This document shows positions 14,951 through 23,550 of a stretch of 64,000 nucleotides of DNA, one piece after another. The stretch covers positions 1,426,001 to 1,490,000 of the forward strand of contig NZ_CP188319.1 of assembly GCF_050033475.1 (NCBI RefSeq). Reading direction: 5' to 3'. The DNA is from Cetobacterium sp050033475. GTDB taxonomy: Bacteria > Fusobacteriota > Fusobacteriia > Fusobacteriales > Fusobacteriaceae. A program made the position numbers and the translations under genes. Below the pieces are notes generated by a model. The model was not told the DNA's origin and ran no database searches. It was given only the letters and a program-made list of their open reading frames with translations. Numbering within the stretch: position 1 is the first letter of the stretch; every line of letters starts with the position of its first letter.

Positions 14951-16240
14951 TTATATCTCTTCTGATTCAAGAATATGTTTTTCATGAACTTTGAAAAATG
15001 GATAATAAATTACCACACTTAGCAGTGCTAAAAATAGAGTAAATAAAAGATTTCTTAAATCCATAGATGATAGATATCCTTGTACAAAAAAAGGTGCAAA
15101 GGATGGATCGACAATATAACCCATGGAAATAATATGAAACTTTTGAGCAAAGTAAGTTAAGGTTAAACTTATAACTGGCATAAATAAAAATGGTATTGCT
15201 AAAATTGGATTGAATATTATTGGAGTTCCAAAGATTACAGGTTCATTTATTCCACAAACACCTGGAATTAAAGATAACTTTCCTATAGTTTTCAATTGCT
15301 GAGATTTACTTTTTAACATTAAAAGTACAAGTCCGATTGTATTTCCTGCTCCACCTAAAATAGCAATTCTAAACATTTGTAAATTCATAAGCATTTGAGG
15401 TTCCTGTCCTGCCTTAACAAGTTCTCCATTGATTCCTGTATTCGTAATTCCTAGAGAAAAGACTATTGGAAATATTATAGAAGTTCCATTAATTCCAAAT
15501 AACCACAATAGATTTCCAAAAACAATAATTCCAAGATATCCAAATAGATTATTTCCCACAGCTAAAGCAGGAGTAAGTAAAGCCATAATTAAACTTGGTA
15601 TTGTTTTTCCTGTGTTGGCAAAGATTATGCAACTAATTCCATATATTATAATTATATTTGCCAATAAGGGTGTTAAGGCATTCATAAAGGAAAGTACTGC
15701 AGGAGGAATATGTTCTCCCTTAAATTTCCAATCTAATTTTTCAATTAACATGGTAATTTCCACAGTTAATAAACTTATAACAATAGCTACAAAAAGTCCA
15801 TCTGCTCCTAAATAAGTCATAACAAGTTTTCCGTCCTCTATGGGAGCAGAAACTAAAAGAAACATTATCATAGAAATAAGTCCAGATGTAGATTTATTTA
15901 AATTATAATCTCCAGATAAAGCATAAGCTATTGTAAAGGAAGTCATTAATCCAACTATTCCCATGGTGTAATTGAAGGGCCTTGTAAGTAACTCATAATT
16001 TTCTAGAGAAAATTTCTTCCAAGAAATCATAAACTTCATAAAAATATTTGTAGTATCTGGATTTACCAGTTCTAAATTCACAGGGGGATTGGCTACTATT
16101 AAAAATAGAGAACCGATAACTATTAAAGATAAAGTCATCATCATTCCTGTAGAAATTGCTGCCAAATGTTTTTGATTTCCAATTCTATCACCTATGGGTA
16201 AAAGAATTTTTTCCAATTTATTTAAAAAAGTATTTTCCAT
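14951..16240 (-). CDS. PTS permease EIIC, cellobiose/lactose family
   Basis: The 429-residue, highly hydrophobic protein begins M-x-x-x-F-L-x-K-L-E-K-I-L-L-P-I-G, typical of lactose/cellobiose-type EIIC, and carries the G-I-N-E-P-V-I-F-G-T-P loop (about residues 333-343) that forms part of the sugar site in this family. It would transport and phosphorylate a disaccharide with EIIA and EIIB partners. Neither EIIA, EIIB nor a phospho-glycosidase is encoded next to it, so it depends on components elsewhere and its substrate cannot be told. It is the second gene of an operon with the RarA-like gene 24 nt upstream, divergent from an RpiR regulator. Confidence 0.9.
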   Translation of the reverse strand: MENTFLNKLEKILLPIGDRIGNQKHLAAISTGMMMTLSLIVIGSLFLIVANPPVNLELVNPDTTNIFMKFMISWKKFSLENYELLTRPFNYTMGIVGLMTSFTIAYALSGDYNLNKSTSGLISMIMFLLVSAPIEDGKLVMTYLGADGLFVAIVISLLTVEITMLIEKLDWKFKGEHIPPAVLSFMNALTPLLANIIIIYGISCIIFANTGKTIPSLIMALLTPALAVGNNLFGYLGIIVFGNLLWLFGINGTSIIFPIVFSLGITNTGINGELVKAGQEPQMLMNLQMFRIAILGGAGNTIGLVLLMLKSKSQQLKTIGKLSLIPGVCGINEPVIFGTPIIFNPILAIPFLFMPVISLTLTYFAQKFHIISMGYIVDPSFAPFFVQGYLSSMDLRNLLFTLFLALLSVVIYYPFFKVHEKHILESEEI

Positions 16241-16264
16241 TTATCCATCTCTCCTCTAAATCAA

Positions 16265-16879
16265 TTATTCTTGCCAAGGATTATATTTAAAAGCTGAAGG
16301 AACAGCCTTTTTAGGATCATATTTCTTTAAAATTTCTTCATATCTTTCCTTATAGTTATTATCAACTTCCTTCTGAGGAGTTACATAACTAGCTTCATTT
16401 AAGAAATGGAAAGAGTCTCTACCCATTTGAGCTCCTCTAGTAGTATGTTTATCTAAGGCGTAATCAGGAATTTCTGGTACATATCCCATTGCAAAACCTT
16501 TGATAACAATATTCTTTAAAAGATCACTGGATCTATCCTTTTCACATTCACAAAGATATCTAATTGCATGGATGAAAAATATAGGTCTATCCCCATCGGC
16601 ATAGGCAAATTCCTTTCTCATCTGTCTAAGGTTATTTATTAATACTGCAGCCATTGGATCTCCCATTCCAATATCCTCAACAGATATAGCAACAAGTCTT
16701 CTCCATAATTTCTCTTCCATTTGAGGAGAGGTAATATACATTTCATAGGCAAACTTACAAGCTTCCTCAACTAATCCTCTTCTGATTGATTTTTGAAGAG
16801 AAGAGATAACTTCATCTCCAGATAATCCATTTCTAGTTGTTACCCTTGCCCAAGGGTCTGTTAAAAATATTTTTTCCAT
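16265..16879 (-). CDS. Stand-alone protein resembling the RarA/MgsA C-terminal domain
   Basis: The 204-residue protein resembles the C-terminal part of RarA/MgsA AAA+ ATPases: an S-S-L-Q-K-S-I-R-R-G-L-V-E-E-A helix, L-W-R-R-L-V-A-I-S-V-E-D-I-G-M-G-D-P (family pattern 'rRl...seDiGladp') and a later P-I-F-F-I-H-A-I-R-Y-L helix. The AAA+ ATPase domain is missing; there is no P-loop. In RarA this part contributes to tetramerisation and DNA association at forks. Here AAAGGAGA precedes the ATG and the gene is the first of an operon with a PTS permease, a strange context for a replication protein. Its role is unknown; it may be an adaptor that was co-opted for sugar metabolism. Confidence 0.6.
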   Translation of the reverse strand: MEKIFLTDPWARVTTRNGLSGDEVISSLQKSIRRGLVEEACKFAYEMYITSPQMEEKLWRRLVAISVEDIGMGDPMAAVLINNLRQMRKEFAYADGDRPIFFIHAIRYLCECEKDRSSDLLKNIVIKGFAMGYVPEIPDYALDKHTTRGAQMGRDSFHFLNEASYVTPQKEVDNNYKERYEEILKKYDPKKAVPSAFKYNPWQE

Positions 16880-16929
16880 TTCATTCTCCTTTTATATTTC
16901 TAATGTTATAATATTTTTGGTGATTAAAA

Positions 16930-17583
16930 GTGATAGATATAAATTATATTTCTAAAAAACATAAGTTAGATTCCCTAGAGGAAAATATCTTAAAATTTAT
17001 AATTGATAATATTAATGATAAAAAAAGTATTTCCATACGAAATGTAGCCCAGGAAAATTTCACATCCACATCGGTAATTTACAAGTGTATGAAAAAACTT
17101 GGCTATAGCAGTTATTCCGATTTTATATTTTTTTTAAAAAATAAAAATTCCTTCATGAATATTTCAGAAGAAATCATTGAGGAAAAAGATGAAAATTTCA
17201 ATGAAGCTCTAGAAATATTTAAAACTAATAGGGAAAATTTATTTATGTTTCTCTCTACAGGAATCGGAAATAATATTTCTTCATACATGCATGAAAGGAT
17301 GACCATAGAAGGAATGAGAAGCCTTGCTAATGGCCATCTTCAGCTTTTGGAAAGTACGCTTTCTAAGGATATCATATTGATTGTTATCTCCCAGTCTGGA
17401 GAAACAGAATCCATCCTAGATATGTTAAAAATAGCCAAGAAAAATAAAATTCGTAGTATCAGCTTCATAGGTAAAAAAAACTCAACAATTGAAAAATTAT
17501 CAACGATTTCTTTAGTAACCAATGGGGATATGTTTTTCGCCCATATAATAATAATTTTTGAAGAGCTCTTGAAAAGACTATAG
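16930..17583 (+). CDS. RpiR-family transcriptional regulator (HTH + SIS)
   Basis: The 217-residue protein has an N-terminal HTH_6 domain (residues about 1-75, with N-V-A-Q-E-N-F-T-S-T-S-V-I-Y-K-C recognition region) and a C-terminal SIS sugar-phosphate-binding domain, seen as I-L-I-V-I-S-Q-S-G-E-T-E-S-I-L followed by S-I-S-F-I-G. It is somewhat shorter than typical RpiR members (250-290 residues). Start is a GTG and no clear ribosome site is visible, so the start is uncertain. Divergent from the RarA-like/PTS operon, with about 50 nt between, it probably controls that operon in response to a sugar phosphate. Confidence 0.85.
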   Translation: MIDINYISKKHKLDSLEENILKFIIDNINDKKSISIRNVAQENFTSTSVIYKCMKKLGYSSYSDFIFFLKNKNSFMNISEEIIEEKDENFNEALEIFKTNRENLFMFLSTGIGNNISSYMHERMTIEGMRSLANGHLQLLESTLSKDIILIVISQSGETESILDMLKIAKKNKIRSISFIGKKNSTIEKLSTISLVTNGDMFFAHIIIIFEELLKRL

Positions 17584-17667
17584 TATTTTTTTCGCTAGAA
17601 AGCAATAAGGAAGGGCTATTTAGAAAAAAGTTATGAAAAATCGAAACATGTTTTTTTCAAAAAATAA

Positions 17668-17711
17668 AAAAAAGTAGAAGTCTAGTTTTTCTCTAAACTT
17701 CTACTTTTTTC
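17668..17711. terminator. Bidirectional terminator
   Basis: AAAAAAGTAGAAGT pairs with ACTTCTACTTTTTT around a loop; it lies between the converging RpiR and 103-residue protein genes and fits both directions. Confidence 0.8.
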
Positions 17712-18022
17712 TATTTATCAATATTAGAATTTAATTTTTCCTGTAGATAATTATAGATTACACTGTCCTCTATAATCATATCTTCTTCGTATGGTATCTC
17801 CTTCAAACCACAATAAAGATAATCCCAAATAATAAGAGAATTCTTTATATATTGATCTTTATTTTTAATAAGAGAATCCATCCAGTCGCTGTTTTTCTTT
17901 TTGAAATAACCACAAGAGTAAGTTACGAAGTATTGATAAATTTCCTCATCTGTTTTTAATTTTTTTAAAACTTTTAAAATATAAAATTCTAAGTCATCAA
18001 AATTTATTTTATGTTTAGCCAT
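17711..18022 (-). CDS. Hypothetical 103-residue protein
   Basis: The small, soluble, helix-rich acidic protein has no recognisable domain; it contains two Cys residues (in Y-S-C-G-Y and L-Y-C-G-L) and several aromatic residues. AGGAGGGG lies a few nt before the ATG, so it is probably expressed. It is a single gene between the RpiR regulator (convergent) and the cold-shock gene (same strand, ended by its own terminator). Confidence 0.6.
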   Translation of the reverse strand: MAKHKINFDDLEFYILKVLKKLKTDEEIYQYFVTYSCGYFKKKNSDWMDSLIKNKDQYIKNSLIIWDYLYCGLKEIPYEEDMIIEDSVIYNYLQEKLNSNIDK

Positions 18023-18094
18023 AGTTCCCCTCCTAAAATTTTTTTTAAAACTTTTCCTAAGTGTTTAGGAGAAGAATTATCAAATTTATATTGT

Positions 18095-18124
18095 AAAAAA
18101 AAACCCTTGCCCGAAAGCAAGGGT
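18095..18124 (-). terminator. Terminator of the cold-shock gene
   Basis: ACCCTTGC and GCAAGGGT (18103-18110, 18117-18124) pair around CCGAAA; eight Ts follow on the minus strand. Confidence 0.9.
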
Positions 18125-18134
18125 ATTATAGGTC

Positions 18135-18335
18135 TTACTTAGCGATTACAATGTTTTCTGCTTGTAACCCTCTGTCTCCTTTAACTACGTTAAATTCAAC
18201 TTTTTCGTTTTCTTTTAAAGTTTTGAAACCTTCTTTTTTGATTTGAGAGAAATGAGCGAAAACGTCTTTTCCATCTTCTCCAGTAATGAATCCAAATCCT
18301 TTTTCTTCGTTAAACCATTTTACAGTACCTTTCAT
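18135..18335 (-). CDS. Cold-shock protein (CspA family)
   Basis: The 66-residue product is a complete cold-shock domain: G-T-V-K-W-F-N-E-E-K-G-F-G-F-I carries RNP1 (K-G-F-G-F-I) and D-V-F-A-H-F carries RNP2. It binds single-stranded RNA and DNA and acts as an RNA chaperone. The promoter lies about 140 nt upstream, leaving a long untranslated leader of about 134 nt, as in other csp genes where the leader folds into a temperature-sensitive structure. AGGGAGG precedes the ATG. Confidence 0.95.
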   Translation of the reverse strand: MKGTVKWFNEEKGFGFITGEDGKDVFAHFSQIKKEGFKTLKENEKVEFNVVKGDRGLQAENIVIAK

Positions 18336-18475
18336 TATAAAGTACCTCCCTTTTAATTTTTATATTGTTAGTGTATGCTCTACTTTATCAATAATTATTT
18401 AAAAGAAGTACTTTTAACAAAATAATTCTTTTTGAATCCTTACTAAAACGCTTGCAATCTTTTCACTACAAGGTA

Positions 18476-18504
18476 AGTATATCATATAACCTTTAAAAAG
18501 TAAA
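18476..18504 (-). promoter_or_regulatory. Cold-shock gene promoter
   Basis: On the minus strand TTTACT (18504-18499) and TATACT (18481-18476) are spaced by 17 nt. Predicted start is near 18469. Confidence 0.65.
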
Positions 18505-18526
18505 CATTTTTTTCGAAATGTGATGA

Positions 18527-19858
18527 TTATATTTTCTTATAGAATATTTTTTTAAATTTGTACTTATAATAAACACTTGCCAGTATTAAAGTTACTAACT
18601 CAGCCATGGTATTTGTCAACCACACTCCGTAGATCCCAAAAGTTCTCGGTAAAATCATAAGAAATAAAATTATTAGGAAGAATCCTCTTAAAAAATTTAT
18701 CCTTGTGGAAATCTTTGAAAACTCCATGGATTGGAAGAATGTAACCAGTTGTAGATTCAATCCAAGGAATAAAACTCCTAGGAAAAATGGTACAACTCCC
18801 TTCAATCCAATTTCTAAAACCTCTGGATTTGTGGAATCGAAAAGTAGTATTAAAGGTTTTCTTAAAAAGTAAACTGTTAAAAAGAAAATTACTCCTAAAA
18901 TACCATTTATTTTCATAGCCAAAGTAAAGCAATCCTTAACCCGTTGATAAAGTTTACCGCCATAATTGATGCTGATAATTGGTTGTGTTCCTTGGGCAAT
19001 TCCAGAGAAAGTTAAATATAACATAAGATTTATGTTTAAAAGAATACTGTAGGCAGACACCCCTGTATTCCCAGCATATTTAAAAACAAAATAGTTAAAT
19101 ACGAAGATGATCATTCCTATGGAAATTTCACTTAAAAAACTTGGAACTCCTGTTTTGATTCCTCTTTTTATTATTTTTAAATACTCATTAGTTCTTACTA
19201 TTTTTAAGGTATTTTTCCTTGAAAAAAAGTGGAAAAATAAAGTTAAAAAATAAGCAAGCTGTGCTAGCCCTGTGGCCAAGGCCGCTCCTTCCATTCCCCA
19301 ACCAAAAATAAATATAAAGACATAATCTAAAGTTATATTAGTTGTTCCACAGATGGCCAAACTTATCATGGATAGATTTGGATTTCCATCATTACGAATA
19401 AAGGCATTTATCAAATGGGGCACAATGTAAAAACTTGCAAATTTTGTAATTATTTTTAAATAACTTATTACCAAGGGAAGTGTTTCTCCTCTTCCTCCAA
19501 GTCCAGAAGCCAATTGCTCTAGAAAAATAGAAGAAAATAAAGTTATTAGCAATCCAATTATAACTCCTAAAACCAAAATAGAAGTAAAAATTTTATTTTT
19601 CTGATTTTTAATTCCCTTTGCATCATCAATGGAAGCAATGGTTGCTCCCCCTATTCCAAGACCGATTCCTATGGAGGCTATGGAGAAAAATGGAATGGAA
19701 ATACTAAGAGCTGCTAGGCCAATGGTTCCAATTCCTCTTCCAATAAATAAAGTATCAATAAAAACCAATAGACCTATGGATAGGGTCCCACCCACTGAAG
19801 GAATGATATACTTGAGAAATAATTTTCCCAATCTCTCCTCTTTTAAATTTTCTGACAT
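18527..19858 (-). CDS. MATE-family multidrug/cation efflux protein
   Basis: The start at 19858 is preferred because GGGGAGAG lies just before it; an ATG 30 nt further upstream lacks a site. The 443-residue protein has about 12 membrane segments in two MatE repeats, each opening with a leader of the type L-F-L-K-Y-I-I-P-S-V and I-K-R-G-I-K-T-G-V-P-S-F. These transporters expel drugs or metabolites using a Na+ or H+ gradient; substrate unknown. It stands alone, divergent from the RNase M5 gene. Confidence 0.9.
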   Translation of the reverse strand: MSENLKEERLGKLFLKYIIPSVGGTLSIGLLVFIDTLFIGRGIGTIGLAALSISIPFFSIASIGIGLGIGGATIASIDDAKGIKNQKNKIFTSILVLGVIIGLLITLFSSIFLEQLASGLGGRGETLPLVISYLKIITKFASFYIVPHLINAFIRNDGNPNLSMISLAICGTTNITLDYVFIFIFGWGMEGAALATGLAQLAYFLTLFFHFFSRKNTLKIVRTNEYLKIIKRGIKTGVPSFLSEISIGMIIFVFNYFVFKYAGNTGVSAYSILLNINLMLYLTFSGIAQGTQPIISINYGGKLYQRVKDCFTLAMKINGILGVIFFLTVYFLRKPLILLFDSTNPEVLEIGLKGVVPFFLGVLFLGLNLQLVTFFQSMEFSKISTRINFLRGFFLIILFLMILPRTFGIYGVWLTNTMAELVTLILASVYYKYKFKKIFYKKI

Positions 19859-19965
19859 GTTCTCTCTCCCCTGTATATATAATTTCATGGTATTTTACCA
19901 TGGAATCTGTTATAATTAAATGATAATTAACTTAAATTAAAGTGAGAGAGGATTTATATTATAAA

Positions 19966-20511
19966 ATGAAGAAGGTTATAAAAGAGGTCATTGTAGTCGA
20001 GGGAAGAGATGATATCTCTGCTGTAAAGGCTGCTGTAGATGCAGAATTGATACAAACCAATGGATTTGCCATTAGAAAAAAAGGAAATATAGAAAAATTA
20101 AGAACTGCCTATGAAAATAAGGGGATCATAGTTTTAACTGACCCTGACTTTGTTGGAAAGGAACTTAGAAAATTTATTCAAGAACATTTTCCTTTGGCAA
20201 AACATGCCTATATAACAAGAAAAGCTGGAACTAAAGATGGAGACATCGGTGTGGAAAATGCATCTCCAGAGGTAATACTTGAAGCTTTAGAAAATGCCAA
20301 ATGTGAAGTTTTAGATAACCATGAAAATATATTTTCCATGGAGGATCTATTGGATAACGGATTAATTGGAATGGGAAATTCAAAGGACTTAAGAGAGAAG
20401 TTCTGTGGAATTTTAAGTATTGGCTATGGAAATGGAAAGCAATTACTAGCTAAATTAAATAGATATGGAATTACAAGGGAAGAATTCAACAGAGCCCTTG
20501 AGCAAATCTAA
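19966..20511 (+). CDS. rnmV: Ribonuclease M5 (5S rRNA maturation)
   Basis: The 181-residue protein is a TOPRIM nuclease of the RNase M5 type: E-V-I-V-V-E-G-R-D-D near the N-terminus gives the catalytic Glu, and L-T-D-P-D-F-V-G gives the D-x-D pair. It cleaves the 5S rRNA precursor with ribosomal protein L18. The ATG at 19966 places the first strand as in other M5 enzymes; a GTG at 19942 in frame is an alternative because GAGAGAGG sits closer to it in the leader than ideal. It ends just before the preQ1 promoter. Confidence 0.9.
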   Translation: MKKVIKEVIVVEGRDDISAVKAAVDAELIQTNGFAIRKKGNIEKLRTAYENKGIIVLTDPDFVGKELRKFIQEHFPLAKHAYITRKAGTKDGDIGVENASPEVILEALENAKCEVLDNHENIFSMEDLLDNGLIGMGNSKDLREKFCGILSIGYGNGKQLLAKLNRYGITREEFNRALEQI

Positions 20512-20513
20512 TA

Positions 20514-20542
20514 TTGATTTTTCATCATAAACTTTGTATAAT
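20514..20542 (+). promoter_or_regulatory. Promoter of the preQ1 riboswitch/queL operon
   Basis: TTGATT (20514-20519) and consensus TATAAT (20537-20542) with 17-nt spacing. Confidence 0.65.
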
Positions 20543-20572
20543 ATTAAAGTGAAAAAAATAATTTAATAAAAA

Positions 20573-20649
20573 GATGTTCGGAAACCTCCATCTATAAAAA
20601 ACTAGGCTTAATGTGATTAAAACAGGGGCTAACTACGCCCTTTTTTTTG
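20573..20649 (+). promoter_or_regulatory. PreQ1-I riboswitch with terminator
   Basis: GATG (20573) pairs with CATC across a TTCGG-AAA-CC hairpin loop, followed by the diagnostic A-rich tail ATAAAAAACTAGG, whose end pairs back into the loop to make the preQ1-I pseudoknot. About 20 nt later GGGC and GCCC (20626-20640) form a terminator hairpin with eight Ts. With preQ1 bound, transcription of the two downstream genes should stop. This fits the queuosine-related functions of those genes. Confidence 0.9.
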
Positions 20650-20722
20650 TTATGTTATTCTTAGGGCGGGGGATGTTTTAGTGTTTCCTGCTCTTTTTAT
20701 TTTCTTTGAAGGGAGAATAGAT

Positions 20723-21430
20723 ATGGGAATAAGATATGGAAAAATTGAGGATAAAAATAACAGAAGAGAGATTGTTCTTTTGAAAAGCTTTCCTTGTAAA
20801 TATGGTAAATGTAAGTTTTGTAATTATATAGAGGACAACTCCACAGATGTGGCTGAAATAGAAAGGGTTAACTTTGAAACCTTAGAAAATGTAACTGGAG
20901 ATTTTGGTGCCCTAGAGGTTATTAACTCAGGTTCAGTTTTCGAATTACCAGATAGTACTCTGGAAAAAATAAAAGAAGTGGTTTATAGAAAAAATATTAA
21001 AACCCTTTACTTTGAAATTTACTATGGTTATAAGAAAAGAGTTCAAGAGATAATAGATATGTTCCCTGGAATAGAAATTAGATTTAGAATGGGAATGGAA
21101 ACCTTTGATAATGATTTTAGAATCAATTCCTATGGAAAAAATTTCACTGTTGGTGAAAAGGAGATAAAGGAACTTTCTGAAATTTTATATTCAGTTTGCC
21201 TTTTAATCTGTGTTCAAGGTCAAACAAAGGAAATGATTGAAAAGGATATTGAAATGGGACTTAAATATTTCAAAAGTATCACAATAAATATTTTCATAGA
21301 TAATGGAACAGAGGTAAAACAAGATAGAGAATTGGTAAAATGGTTTGTGGAAAAATATGGTTATTTAACTGAGGATCCTAGAGTTGAACTTCTTATAGAT
21401 AATAAGGACTTAGGAGTTTTTGAGCAATAA
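20723..21430 (+). CDS. queL: Radical SAM protein, probable queuine lyase (QueL-like)
   Basis: The start at 20723 has GGGAG 8 nt upstream; the in-frame ATG at 20681 has none. The 235-residue protein has a Cys cluster C25-x4-C30-x2-C33, one residue wider than the canonical C-x3-C-x2-C that binds the radical-SAM [4Fe-4S] cluster. QueL, described in Clostridioides difficile, is a radical SAM enzyme that converts salvaged queuine to preQ1. Here the gene lies directly behind a preQ1-I riboswitch and 14 nt before a YhhQ-type transporter gene, the expected context. The symbol rests on this context and on sequence type; no QueK or QueM homologue is in the window. Confidence 0.7.
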   Translation: MGIRYGKIEDKNNRREIVLLKSFPCKYGKCKFCNYIEDNSTDVAEIERVNFETLENVTGDFGALEVINSGSVFELPDSTLEKIKEVVYRKNIKTLYFEIYYGYKKRVQEIIDMFPGIEIRFRMGMETFDNDFRINSYGKNFTVGEKEIKELSEILYSVCLLICVQGQTKEMIEKDIEMGLKYFKSITINIFIDNGTEVKQDRELVKWFVEKYGYLTEDPRVELLIDNKDLGVFEQ

Positions 21431-21444
21431 TTTTAGGAGGAGAG

Positions 21445-22164
21445 ATGAGAAACGAACTTTTATGGTTTTTACTTCTAGTTGTAAACTTTGGAAGTATAAT
21501 GTATGTATATAAACAATATGGAAAATTGGGACTATATGTATGGGTTCCCATATCTACAATTTTAGCCAATATTCAAGTATTTCTATTGGTGGACCTTTTT
21601 GGATTTAGCACAGCCCTTGGGAATATAATGTATGCTGGAGGATTTTTAGTTACAGATATTCTATCGGAAAACTACAGTGAAAAGGATGCTAAGAATGCTG
21701 TTAAAATTGGATTCTTTACTCTGGCTGTCACTGCGGTAATAATGAAAATAGCCATATCCTTTGTCCCTACCAATGTAGAGGCAGGACTTAAAAATTTCCA
21801 CAGTGTCCAACTTATTTTTGATTTCATGCCAAGAATTATGATAGCGGGACTTGCTGCCTATGGAGTATCCCAAACCCATGATATTTGGGCCTATGAATTT
21901 TGGAGAAAGAGATTTCCAGAAACAAAGCATATTTGGATAAGAAATAACTTCAGTACCATGGTAAGTCAATTGATTGATAATTTAGTTTTCACTGTGATTG
22001 CCTTCTATGGAGTTTATCCTAAGGAAGTTTTAATTGAAATGTACTGGGTAACATATTTTATGAAATTTATAGTGGCTGCCCTAGACACACCTTTTGTATA
22101 TTTGGCAAATTCCATGAAAAGAAAGGGTCAAATAAGAGAGGTAAAATTAGAAGAAACTATGTAG
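21445..22164 (+). CDS. yhhQ: YhhQ-family queuosine precursor transporter
   Basis: The 239-residue protein has about six membrane segments and the family signature A-G-G-F-L-V-T-D-I-L-S-E-N-Y; YhhQ (VUT, QueT-unrelated) imports preQ0, preQ1 or, in salvage organisms, queuine. The later V-S-Q-L-I-D-N-L-V-F-T motif is also typical. Expression is tied to the preQ1 riboswitch through the queL operon, and a terminator follows 5 nt after its stop. Substrate is most likely queuine or a related precursor because the upstream enzyme degrades queuine. Confidence 0.9.
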   Translation: MRNELLWFLLLVVNFGSIMYVYKQYGKLGLYVWVPISTILANIQVFLLVDLFGFSTALGNIMYAGGFLVTDILSENYSEKDAKNAVKIGFFTLAVTAVIMKIAISFVPTNVEAGLKNFHSVQLIFDFMPRIMIAGLAAYGVSQTHDIWAYEFWRKRFPETKHIWIRNNFSTMVSQLIDNLVFTVIAFYGVYPKEVLIEMYWVTYFMKFIVAALDTPFVYLANSMKRKGQIREVKLEETM

Positions 22165-22168
22165 AAAA

Positions 22169-22195
22169 GTTCACCGAAGGGTGAGCTTTTTTTTT
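22169..22195 (+). terminator. Terminator after yhhQ
   Basis: GTTCACC pairs with GGTGAGC around GAAG, followed by nine Ts. Confidence 0.9.
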
Positions 22196-22273
22196 CTAAA
22201 AAAAGGATTGCATAAAAAAAACTATAAATTATTAATACAAATATTTCTATTTCTTTGTAAAAGAAGGTGTTCT

Positions 22274-23533
22274 ATGAAGGGAATTACAGAACATAATATT
22301 TTTATATTACTTCTACAATTATCCATTATTATTTTCTTAACATTTATTTCAGGAAATATTTTAAAAAAATATAAACAACCTACAATCACAGGAGATATTT
22401 TAGTAGGAATAATTTTAGGTCCTACTATTTTAGGAAAATATTATCCTAATTTTTTTAACTTTTTATTTCCAGAGGAAATAGTTCAAATTTCACTTTTAGA
22501 CACAATCGGGTGGTTGGGATTATTTTTAGTTTTACTTTCCACGGGAATTGAAGTTAATTTAACAAGTATTTGGAAACAAAAAAAAGAAGCTTTAAATATA
22601 GCACTTTTAGATATTGTTATTCCCATTGGGATAGCAATGGTATTTTTATCTCTTCTTCCAGATAAAATTTATGGTAATCTTGAAAGAAAATTTTTAATAA
22701 ATATTTTTACTTCAGTTATTATGACAATAAGCGCTTTACCTATTTCCATAAGAATTCTTAAGGACTTAAAAGTTTTAAAAAGTGATTTGGGATTTTTAAT
22801 TGTTTCAGCCTTAACAATAAATGATATTATCGGTTGGATTATTTTTACAATACTTCTTTCATTTTTTGAAATTGGAAAAATTGAATATGGAGAATTTTTT
22901 AAATTAACTTTCTATACAATTCTATTCACAGTAGGTTCTTTAACCTTAGGAAGAAAACTAATGGATAAGTATTTACATTGGATAAATATAAAAAATCAAA
23001 GACAATCTTCAGAGGCCATTGAAGAAATCATAAGTTTAATATTTTTATGTGGTATTATTTTTGGACTTACAACGTTAGCTATTGGGATCCATTCTCTTTT
23101 TGGATTTTTTATAGCAGGAATTATGGTAGGGGATTCAAAGGAACTTTCTGAGGAAACAAGAAATATTATACATAAATTTGTATATTCAGTTTTTATATCT
23201 ATTTTCTTTGTAAATATAGGATTAAAAATAGATTTTTTTAAGGAATTTAATTTATTTTTAAGTTTATTTATAACTTTTATTGGAATTTTTGGGAGATATT
23301 TAGGAGCTTGGTTTGGGAGTTATATTTTAAAAAAATCCTCCCAAGAAAGAGATATAATTTCTATAGCTCATACTCCTGGAGGAGAGATGCATATAGTTGT
23401 AAGTATTTTAGCTCTTAGAATAGGTTTATTAAATGAAGAATTTTTTGTAGCAATTATTTTCGGTGCCATTGTATCATCAATTATAGCAGGACCTTGGATG
23501 GCATATAAAAAAAGAACCGGTATTAAAAATTAA
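22274..23533 (+). CDS. Cation:proton antiporter (CPA2 family)
   Basis: The ATG at 22274 follows AGAAGGTG and begins just before the first membrane helix; upstream in-frame starts lie in the terminator of yhhQ. The 420-residue protein has about 12 membrane segments and the Na_H_Exchanger patterns P-T-I-T-G-D-I-L-V-G-I-I-L-G-P and L-L-S-T-G-I-E-V-N-L of KefB/NapA-type antiporters, and a long central loop. No RCK or TrkA_N domain follows, so it is an ungated core. It would exchange Na+ or K+ for protons. Its 3' end overlaps a small gene on the other strand. Confidence 0.88.
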   Translation: MKGITEHNIFILLLQLSIIIFLTFISGNILKKYKQPTITGDILVGIILGPTILGKYYPNFFNFLFPEEIVQISLLDTIGWLGLFLVLLSTGIEVNLTSIWKQKKEALNIALLDIVIPIGIAMVFLSLLPDKIYGNLERKFLINIFTSVIMTISALPISIRILKDLKVLKSDLGFLIVSALTINDIIGWIIFTILLSFFEIGKIEYGEFFKLTFYTILFTVGSLTLGRKLMDKYLHWINIKNQRQSSEAIEEIISLIFLCGIIFGLTTLAIGIHSLFGFFIAGIMVGDSKELSEETRNIIHKFVYSVFISIFFVNIGLKIDFFKEFNLFLSLFITFIGIFGRYLGAWFGSYILKKSSQERDIISIAHTPGGEMHIVVSILALRIGLLNEEFFVAIIFGAIVSSIIAGPWMAYKKRTGIKN

Positions 23534-23550
23534 TAATACCAGTTCTTTTT
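23512..23550 (+). terminator. Terminator of the antiporter gene
   Basis: GAACCGGTATTA pairs with TAATACC-A-GTTC over the antiporter stop codon, followed by TTTTT. It also lies within the opposing small gene. Confidence 0.7.
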
